A DNA stretch of 11,755 nt, taken from positions 1-11,755 of the forward strand of contig LSCC01000090.1 of NCBI GenBank assembly GCA_001577215.1, in the 5' to 3' direction. The notes beneath the pieces are model-generated. The model had not been told where the DNA came from, did no database searches, and worked only from the letters and a program-made list of their open reading frames with translations. This document shows, in pieces, positions 6,000-11,755 of this stretch. Position numbers and translations under genes: made by a program. The first letter of the stretch is position 1; each line of letters begins with the position of its first letter. Origin of the DNA: Fidelibacterota bacterium TCS52 (GTDB lineage Bacteria; Fidelibacterota; Fidelibacteria; Fidelibacterales; Fidelibacteraceae).

Positions 6000-7961
6000 A
6001 TGAGAAATTTAAATCAAAAAGAGATCAAAAAACTGAAGATGCAAAATTGTTTTGCGGAGAATTGGTCTAAAATTCAAGTTGATGAAGAATTCAATGTTAA
6101 GTATGTAAATAATGTAAGATTTTATGGAAATATTCGAATTGGTAAACTAAATAACACAGTGAAATATTCAGATGGGTTAGAAAAACATTCAATGATCAGA
6201 AATGCAGATATTTTTAACTGTGCAATCGGTGATAATGTTTTTATTTCCAATGTTAAGTCGTTGTCCAATTATAGAATTGAAGATCAGGTAATTATTGAAA
6301 ATGTTGGACAATTGTTTGTCGAAGGGAAATCAATTTTTGGCAATGGCTATGAAATAGAGATACTAAATGAAGGTGGAGGAAGAGAGTTAAAAATATTTGA
6401 TAAACTAACTGCACAGATTGCTTACATGTTAGTTCTTTATCGTCATGATGAAAAACTGGTAAGATCAATTGAAAAAATGATCGATAAATATGTTGAAAAT
6501 GAAAAATCTGAAATTGGAACAATTGGTAAAAATAGTAAAATCTTGAATACGAATAAAATAACTAATGTGAAAATCGGTAGCAATACAATTATTTCCAATG
6601 TTACTGAATTGTTTAATGGAACTGTAATAAGTAATTCATCTGCTCCTACAATAATTGGAAATGGAGTAATTGCGAAAAATTTTATTATTCATTCTGGCTC
6701 AAAAATCGATGATAATGTTATTATTGATGGTTGCTTTATTGGTCAAAGTGTAAAGTTAGGTAAACAGTATTCGGCAGAAAACTCTGCATTTTTTGCTAAT
6801 TGTGAGGGGTTCCACGGTGAAGCATGTTCAATATTTGCAGGACCTTATACTGTAACACATCATAAATCAACTTTATTAATTGCCGGTCTGTTTTCATTTT
6901 TTAATGCAGGCAGCGGGACAAATCAAAGTAATCATATGTATAAATTAGGACCATTACATCAAGGAATAATTGAGCGTGGCTCAAAAACAGGATCATTTAG
7001 TTATATGTTGTGGCCAAGTAGAGTAGGAGCATTTACAGCTGTAATTGGAAAACACTATTCAAATTTTGATACAACAGATTTTCCATTTTCATATATTAAT
7101 GAAGTTAATGGAAAAAGTATTCTTACGCCTGCAATGAATTTATTAAGTGTTGGAACAACAAGAGACAGCGAAAAGTGGCCGAATAGAGATAAAAGAACTG
7201 ATTCAAACAAACTCGATTTGATAAATTTCGAATTGTTTAATCCTTATACTATTGGTAAAGTTTTTAATGGTTACAATAAATTATTAGAGTTTGTTGAGAA
7301 AACCGACAAAAAAGTTAGTTATGTAAATCATAATGGAGTAAAGATCCCAAGATTACTTTTAAAGACAACATCAAAATATTATAGATTGGCAATTGATATA
7401 TTTATCGGACAAAGTGTATTGAAAAAGTTGGATAAAATTAATTTGAGTAATTTTGTAGAAGCGAAAGAATTGTTTGACGAAGATGTAAATTTTGATAGCT
7501 GGTTTGATATGTCCGGTTTAATAATATCTACAAGATCAAGTGAAGAATTACAATTAAAAATTAAGAATAATGAGATTAAAAATATTGATGAATTAAGTTA
7601 TGAATTCAATAAAATATTTAATAACTATTCCAAAGAAGGGTGGAAGTGGACTTTAGGATTGATAGAAAAATATCTCGGAATAGATCCAAAAAATATTACA
7701 GCTGACAATTTGATCAATATTATTGAAAAATGGAAAAAAAGTTCATTAAAATTAAATAAGATGGTTGGTAAGGATGCCACAAAAGAATTCAATATTATTA
7801 CAAAAATTGGATTTGGAATAGATGGAGATGAAGATGCCAAAGATGCAGATTTTGAAGCAGTTCGTGGAACTTATGAAGGAAATAAATTTGTAATACAATT
7901 GAAGGAAAAAGCATTAGAGATAGAAGAAATAGCTGAAAAAATAATGGGATTGATCGGATAA
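6000..7961 (+). CDS. DUF4954 family protein, left-handed beta-helix (hexapeptide repeat)
   Basis: The 653-residue protein is a recognisable DUF4954 member, a family of unknown function related in fold to GlmU/LpxA-type acyltransferases. The N-terminus has the family pattern (NVRFYGNIRIG, 38-48). Hexapeptide-like coils appear at about 65-125 (CAIGDNVFI, YRIEDQVII) and 185-260 (VKIGSNTII, PTIIGNGVI, SKIDDNVIIDGCFIG). A helical insert lies between (about 130-170). The most conserved block is about 270-345: HGEACSIFAGPYTVTHHKST, SGTNQSNHMYKLGPLHQG, then SYMLWPSRVGAF. It is rich in His and Asn and looks like a catalytic or binding site. Residues about 400-653 are helical with charged repeats. No signal peptide or membrane segment was seen, so it is probably cytoplasmic. 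Only a weak GGTGA ribosome site precedes the ATG. It follows nagB in the same direction but after a terminator. A sugar-nucleotide acyl- or nucleotidyltransferase role is inference. Confidence 0.88.
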   Translation: MRNLNQKEIKKLKMQNCFAENWSKIQVDEEFNVKYVNNVRFYGNIRIGKLNNTVKYSDGLEKHSMIRNADIFNCAIGDNVFISNVKSLSNYRIEDQVIIENVGQLFVEGKSIFGNGYEIEILNEGGGRELKIFDKLTAQIAYMLVLYRHDEKLVRSIEKMIDKYVENEKSEIGTIGKNSKILNTNKITNVKIGSNTIISNVTELFNGTVISNSSAPTIIGNGVIAKNFIIHSGSKIDDNVIIDGCFIGQSVKLGKQYSAENSAFFANCEGFHGEACSIFAGPYTVTHHKSTLLIAGLFSFFNAGSGTNQSNHMYKLGPLHQGIIERGSKTGSFSYMLWPSRVGAFTAVIGKHYSNFDTTDFPFSYINEVNGKSILTPAMNLLSVGTTRDSEKWPNRDKRTDSNKLDLINFELFNPYTIGKVFNGYNKLLEFVEKTDKKVSYVNHNGVKIPRLLLKTTSKYYRLAIDIFIGQSVLKKLDKINLSNFVEAKELFDEDVNFDSWFDMSGLIISTRSSEELQLKIKNNEIKNIDELSYEFNKIFNNYSKEGWKWTLGLIEKYLGIDPKNITADNLINIIEKWKKSSLKLNKMVGKDATKEFNIITKIGFGIDGDEDAKDADFEAVRGTYEGNKFVIQLKEKALEIEEIAEKIMGLIG

Positions 7962-7991
7962 AAAAACAATTGTAAAAAATAAACTATTAAT

Positions 7992-8023
7992 AAAATGCCA
8001 TAACTTTGAGATATGGCATTTTT
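7992..8023. terminator. Bidirectional terminator shared by the DUF4954 gene and ftsZ
   Basis: AAAATGCCATA (7992-8002) pairs perfectly with TATGGCATTTT (8012-8022) around a 9-base loop. TTTTT (8019-8023) ends it on the plus strand. The A-run on the left gives a U-run for minus-strand transcripts leaving ftsZ. It lies between two convergent genes, 30 bases past the DUF4954 stop and 28 bases past the ftsZ stop. Confidence 0.85.
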
Positions 8024-8050
8024 ATTATAATCAATTAAAATAAATTATAC

Positions 8051-9232
8051 TTACTTTATTCTTGATTGAGTTCTTAAATAGGCAGGAGTTTCTATATCAT
8101 CCACATCAAAAGTTGTATTTTCATCAAGTTCTTTGGTTGAATCAAAATGATGTTCTATAATTTTTGAACCACTTGTATCCTTGGTATCATCAACAACGAG
8201 ATCATTAGTATCTTTGATTTCCTGTACATTGTATTCTGATCTTACTGAATGTTTTTTTGTTTCTATAAAAATGTTTTTATTAAATCCTGTAGCAATAACG
8301 GTTATTTGGATTTCATCTTTAATAGATGGATCGATTACAGAACCAAAAATAATATCTGCTTCATCTCCAACTTCTTCTTGGATTATTTTAGCTGCCTCAT
8401 TTACTTCAGTTAGTTTCATATCGTGTCCACCGGTGAAATTAATTAATATGCCTTTTGCACCACTAATGCTAATATCATCCAATAATGGACTGGATATGGC
8501 CATAGACGCCGCCATAACTGAGCGTGATTCACCCTTTGCAGTTCCTGTTCCGATTATTGCATCTCCCATATCTTGCATTATTGTATTTACATCTGCAAAA
8601 TCAAGATTTACTAATCCATTTTGAGTGATAAGATTAGAAATTCCGCTTGTGGCTTGATGTAAAATAGAATCAGCTTCTGCAAATGCATCTTCAATTTGTG
8701 TGTTTTCATCTACAATATCTATTAATTTTTCGTTTGGTACAACAATTAAAGTATCCGTATTTTTTCTTAATTCTTCTATTCCTTTTTCTGCTCTTTTTGT
8801 TCTAGTTGGTCCTTCAAAAAGGAATGGTTTGGTAACAATTCCAATTGTTAATGCACCCAATTCTTTTGAGAGTTGTGAAATGACAGGTGCTGCTCCGGTT
8901 CCTGTTCCACCTCCCATTCCACCGGCAACAAAAACTAAATCTGAACCTTCTAATGCTTGAATAAGTGTTTCTTTACTTTCAATAGCTGCTTTTGAACCAA
9001 TTTCTAATTTTGCACCAGCCCCTAATCCTTTTGTTAATCCATGTCCAATTTGGATCTTAGTTTCTGCTTGGCTGTGATTTAGCGCTTGAGCATCGGTGTT
9101 TACTGCTATAAATTCCACTCCCATTAAATTATTTTTTATCATTCGATTAATAGCATTACCACCGGCACCACCGACTCCAATAATTTTGATCTTTGCATTT
9201 AAATCGTTCATTTCATCATATTCGAATAACAT
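8051..9232 (-). CDS. ftsZ: Cell division protein FtsZ
   Basis: FtsZ is the tubulin-like GTPase whose filaments form the division ring. The 393 residues have a short leader, then the GTPase domain with GVGGAGGNA (19-27), the tubulin signature GGGTGTG (107-113), FEGPTRTKRAEKG (139-151) and the T7 loop NLDFADV (209-215), whose D211 and D214 activate GTP hydrolysis in the neighbouring subunit. The subdomain to about 320 is followed by a rather short acidic linker (about 325-377) and the conserved C-terminal peptide IETPAYLR (380-387) that binds FtsA. The ATG at 9232 has a near-perfect AAGGAGGA ribosome site (9237-9244 on the plus strand). The AA of the upstream ftsA stop codon forms its first two bases. 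It is the last gene of the murC-ftsQ-ftsA-ftsZ cluster. Identification is certain and the gene looks intact. Confidence 0.98.
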   Translation of the reverse strand: MLFEYDEMNDLNAKIKIIGVGGAGGNAINRMIKNNLMGVEFIAVNTDAQALNHSQAETKIQIGHGLTKGLGAGAKLEIGSKAAIESKETLIQALEGSDLVFVAGGMGGGTGTGAAPVISQLSKELGALTIGIVTKPFLFEGPTRTKRAEKGIEELRKNTDTLIVVPNEKLIDIVDENTQIEDAFAEADSILHQATSGISNLITQNGLVNLDFADVNTIMQDMGDAIIGTGTAKGESRSVMAASMAISSPLLDDISISGAKGILINFTGGHDMKLTEVNEAAKIIQEEVGDEADIIFGSVIDPSIKDEIQITVIATGFNKNIFIETKKHSVRSEYNVQEIKDTNDLVVDDTKDTSGSKIIEHHFDSTKELDENTTFDVDDIETPAYLRTQSRIK

Positions 9233-9236
9233 GATA

Positions 9237-9244
9237 TCCTCCTT
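9237..9244 (-). promoter_or_regulatory. Strong Shine-Dalgarno of ftsZ overlapping the ftsA stop
   Basis: Read on the minus strand, AAGGAGGA lies just upstream of the ftsZ ATG and shares its leading AA with the TAA stop of ftsA (9245-9243). This is the strongest ribosome site in the window. It fits the need for far more FtsZ than FtsA or FtsQ from one transcript. Confidence 0.85.
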
Positions 9245-10508
9245 AAAAATATTGTTTTATTATTTTTGTTAAAAATTCTTTTAATTTATACCAAATTTTA
9301 GCATCTGAATCTATTGAAGTTATTGATTGATTATTGCTATCATTTTTTGCCCAGTGTAATAGTCCTATTGCCGTAGAATATTCAGGACTGAAATTACTTG
9401 TATTTAATCCAGGCAGTCTATTTGGATATCCAATTTGACTTTGAACACCAAATATTTTAAAATTAGTTTCACTTATTCCCTTAAGCAATGCGCCTCCGCC
9501 GGTGAAAATAATACCACCACTTAATTTTTTTATATTAATATATTTTTCTATTTGTTCTTTTACTAAATTTAGTATTTCCTCTATACGGGCTTCTACATAT
9601 AATGATAATTGATACGAATCTAGTTTTATTTCATCTTTACCATTTAATGATTTTACTTTTATGTCAATTTTATCATCTTCATTTATTAATAAAGTCGATG
9701 CCCAGGCGTAATTGGTCTTTATTCGTTCAGCTTCATCAAATGATGTATGAATTAAAGAGGCAATATCTTTTGTAATAATAGAACCTCCATATCCGATAAC
9801 TCCGGCATGTTTTACATATCCATCTTGAAATACTGTTACATCTGTTGTTCCACCGCCGATATCAATTAGTGCAACACCTAATTCCTTTTGATCTTCATTT
9901 AGAACTGATTCTGCTGATGATAGAGGTTCTAAGATTATTCCGTGTACATTCAATCCGGTTGATTGAACACTTCTAACTAGATTTTTTACATTATTTATTG
10001 CAGCTGTAATAATTAGAGCATTTATTGTAAGTTTATTGCCAGACATTCCAATTGGGTTGGTTATTCCAATTTGATCGTCAACATGATATTTCTGTGGTAA
10101 AATATGAATGATCTCTCTATCAACTCCAACATTTATTGATTTTGCTGAACTTAATACACGTTCTACATCTGATTCATCAACTTCGGCATCGTGAATAGCA
10201 TTTTCACCTTTATGGCTAATTGTTATTGTGGAGTTTGAATTTAAACTTCTGATATGATCGCCTGCTAGGCCAATTGTTACACCAGTAATTGGAATATTCG
10301 CGCGTTTTTGTGCTAACTTAACTGCTTCAATAATTGATTGTTTTGTTTTTTCAACATCTACAATTACCCCTCTTTTTAAACCAAGAGATGGAGCTTTTCC
10401 AAGGCCGAGAATTTTATAAATATTTTTTTTTGGATCATATTCACCTATAATCGCACATATTTTTGTTGTTCCGATATCCAATCCACTTATTATTTTATTT
10501 TCACTCAT
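9243..10508 (-). CDS. ftsA: Cell division protein FtsA
   Basis: FtsA is the actin-like ATPase that tethers FtsZ to the membrane and recruits later divisome proteins. The 421 residues show the actin-fold phosphate loops SGLDIGTTK (8-16) and ALIDIGGGTTDV (213-224), plus the adenosine-site FTGGGALLKG (335-344). Residues about 85-165 form the FtsA-specific 1C domain. The C-terminus ends in an amphipathic helix (about 402-421, with W406, L409, F412 and I416 alternating with lysines), the membrane-targeting sequence. The ATG at 10508 gives the family N-terminus; upstream is a weak GGGA ribosome site. It follows ftsQ after 15 bases and precedes ftsZ by 10. Length and motifs are normal. Confidence 0.97.
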   Translation of the reverse strand: MSENKIISGLDIGTTKICAIIGEYDPKKNIYKILGLGKAPSLGLKRGVIVDVEKTKQSIIEAVKLAQKRANIPITGVTIGLAGDHIRSLNSNSTITISHKGENAIHDAEVDESDVERVLSSAKSINVGVDREIIHILPQKYHVDDQIGITNPIGMSGNKLTINALIITAAINNVKNLVRSVQSTGLNVHGIILEPLSSAESVLNEDQKELGVALIDIGGGTTDVTVFQDGYVKHAGVIGYGGSIITKDIASLIHTSFDEAERIKTNYAWASTLLINEDDKIDIKVKSLNGKDEIKLDSYQLSLYVEARIEEILNLVKEQIEKYINIKKLSGGIIFTGGGALLKGISETNFKIFGVQSQIGYPNRLPGLNTSNFSPEYSTAIGLLHWAKNDSNNQSITSIDSDAKIWYKLKEFLTKIIKQYF

Positions 10509-10523
10509 AGTATATTCCCATCA

Positions 10524-11273
10524 TTATTTTACAATTAATTGATCCTTAAATCTCAGATCAATATATTTAAATTGGTTAATATTTTTATTTTTCATTAATT
10601 TAAAGAAATTATCTAATGCATGCAGTTTTGTTGGAAAATTATCTGTTCCTAATTTTATCAACGGTTTATTTTCATAACTAATAATTATCCATTCTTCATG
10701 TTTTTTATCCCAATATAGTTCAGAAATGAAATCATTTACTTTTGAATAAAACTTATTAATTTGTGCAATGATGTTTACACCTTGTCGTATCTGATAATGA
10801 ACTGTAGATTCACCAAGTTCAAATTTATAAACAGATTCTATTCCCGTTAATCTTGGCAAATTTTTAATGCTTCTTGTTGGTTTTGGAAGCAAAATACCAC
10901 TAATGTCAAAAGAGTATAATTTGTCCATTGCAATTAATGCTATAGGTTTTCTCTCTACAATATTTATAGCAATTTTATTTGGCAGAGTACGACTTACATA
11001 AGCATATCTAATATATGGTTCTTCTCTAAGTTTATCTATCGTTTGACCAATATCTATAGAAAAAATATTCATACCTTTATTAATATCACTAATTTGAATT
11101 ATTTCGTTTTGTGTCAATTCTTTATTTCCTGATACAGATATTTTGTCGATTAGGAATATAAATTGAGATCCTGCGTAAATAATTGAAATAAATACTAATC
11201 CGATAAATAAAGTTATCATAAGATATTTTTTCATTTGTTTTGTCTCTTTAGTATTTGTTTCTGTATTGTTCAT
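10524..11273 (-). CDS. ftsQ: Cell division protein FtsQ (DivIB family)
   Basis: FtsQ is a bitopic membrane protein of the divisome. It has a short cytoplasmic N-terminus (1-16), one membrane segment (about 17-38), then a POTRA domain (about 40-112, FLIDKISVSGNKELTQNEI to INIVERKPIALI) and the FtsQ beta domain ending in the typical YIDLRFKDQLIVK. At 249 residues it is compact but complete. The ATG at 11273 lies two codons after the murC stop and in the same frame (TAG-CAG-ATG). An AAGAGGA sequence is 14 bases upstream, rather far for a ribosome site, so coupling to murC is likely. A second ATG at 11234 (residue 14), with AAAGAG upstream, is a possible alternative start that keeps the membrane segment. 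Order murC-ftsQ-ftsA-ftsZ supports the identification, since FtsQ sequence is poorly conserved. Confidence 0.92.
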   Translation of the reverse strand: MNNTETNTKETKQMKKYLMITLFIGLVFISIIYAGSQFIFLIDKISVSGNKELTQNEIIQISDINKGMNIFSIDIGQTIDKLREEPYIRYAYVSRTLPNKIAINIVERKPIALIAMDKLYSFDISGILLPKPTRSIKNLPRLTGIESVYKFELGESTVHYQIRQGVNIIAQINKFYSKVNDFISELYWDKKHEEWIIISYENKPLIKLGTDNFPTKLHALDNFFKLMKNKNINQFKYIDLRFKDQLIVK

Positions 11274-11276
11274 CTG

Positions 11277-11755
11277 CTATTTAAAATTCCTCTTATAATT
11301 ATAGTAAATTTTATCTAATGATTTGTTAATATCACCGGCACCGAGTGAAATTACAAGATCGTTTTCTTTTATTAATGAAGGAAGTTCCTTTTCTAATTTT
11401 AGTTTATTTGGAATATAATGGACATTTTTATGACCCGATTTAATGGCAATATTTACTATTAATTCACTGGTAATACCCTTAATTGGTTTTTCTCGTGCCG
11501 GATAAATATCTGTAACAACAATTATATCTGCAATAAGAAGCGATTCACCAAATTCTTTATAAAAATCACGAGTTCGACTATAAAGATGAGGTTGAAAAAT
11601 AGCTATTATTCTTTTATTTGTATATGCGAATCTTATTGATTCTAATGTTGCCTTTATCTCTGAAGGATGATGAGCATAATCATCAAAAAAAATAGTGTTA
11701 TTAATTTTGTGTTTTATTTCAAAACGACGATTCACTCCCTTGTATTTTGTTAAGC
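11277..11755 (-). CDS. murC: UDP-N-acetylmuramate--L-alanine ligase MurC, C-terminal part (5' end outside window)
   Basis: MurC adds L-alanine to UDP-N-acetylmuramic acid using ATP, the first step of the peptidoglycan stem peptide. The frame stays open to the window edge. It reads LTKYKGVNRRFEIK before the conserved block, matching the FKGVKRRFE region of MurC. The GTG at 11735 is therefore an internal valine codon, not a start. About 159 residues of roughly 460 are visible, covering the C-terminal Mur ligase domain: FFDDYAHHPSEIKATL, IFQPHLYSRT, VTDIYPAREKPI and LGAGDI. The domain looks intact and ends with TAG at 11279-11277. ftsQ follows directly, without murB or ddl between them, as in Bacteroidetes-type division clusters. 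ATP and UDP-MurNAc binding domains lie outside the window. Confidence 0.95.
   Translation of the reverse strand, partial: LTKYKGVNRRFEIKHKINNTIFFDDYAHHPSEIKATLESIRFAYTNKRIIAIFQPHLYSRTRDFYKEFGESLLIADIIVVTDIYPAREKPIKGITSELIVNIAIKSGHKNVHYIPNKLKLEKELPSLIKENDLVISLGAGDINKSLDKIYYNYKRNFK

Noticed and set aside
8181..8960. Plus-strand open frames opposite ftsZ
   Set aside because: Antisense shadows of a conserved gene with no ribosome site or recognisable domain.
11733..11735. GTG as a start codon for murC
   Set aside because: The frame continues upstream to the window edge with MurC-like residues (KYKGVNRRF), so this is an internal valine codon.

Overview
The window is AT-rich bacterial chromosome (by eye about one third G+C) carrying mostly conserved housekeeping genes. 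No tRNA, rRNA, CRISPR array or transposase gene was seen. The organism is probably a member of the FCB superphylum. Supporting evidence: the Bacteroidetes-like gene order murC-ftsQ-ftsA-ftsZ, a full-length DUF4954 left-handed beta-helix protein (a family I know mainly from Bacteroidetes and relatives), a fused ADP-forming acetyl-CoA synthetase typical of fermentative anaerobes, and one or two promoters resembling the TAnnTTTG type. An AT-rich Cloacimonadota-like fermenter is my best guess, but the sequence alone does not settle the phylum.

Layout, left to right. (1) 1-177: the 3' end of mutL (+), with the metal-binding endonuclease motifs. (2) 178-538: a 361-base gap between convergent genes. 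It holds short direct repeats, perfect palindromes and a possible long-range stem, and is the least explained DNA here. (3) 539-2415: a minus-strand operon yebC-ruvC-ruvA. It encodes a YebC/TACO1 translation factor, the Holliday-junction resolvase and the junction-binding subunit. ruvC starts with TTG inside the yebC stop, and ruvB is not next to ruvA. (4) 2416-2619: a divergent promoter region. (5) 2620-5843: a plus-strand operon of an acyl carrier protein, a fused ADP-forming acyl-CoA synthetase, and nagB (glucosamine-6-phosphate deaminase), closed by a hairpin terminator. (6) 6000-7961: a DUF4954 hexapeptide-repeat protein with its own putative promoter. It ends at a shared bidirectional terminator. 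(7) 8051-11755: a minus-strand division and wall cluster murC (partial)-ftsQ-ftsA-ftsZ, tightly packed.

How the genes work together. MutL, RuvA and RuvC belong to DNA repair and recombination. MurC makes the peptidoglycan precursor, FtsQ, FtsA and FtsZ build the divisome, and the C-terminal peptide of FtsZ and the amphipathic tail of FtsA are both intact. The acp-acd-nagB operon joins energy-conserving acyl-CoA/acetate conversion to amino-sugar breakdown. The dedicated acyl carrier protein beside an NDP-forming synthetase is the most suggestive metabolic pairing. The DUF4954 protein has an acyltransferase-like fold and lies just downstream of nagB, so it may belong to amino-sugar or envelope metabolism, but its function is unknown.
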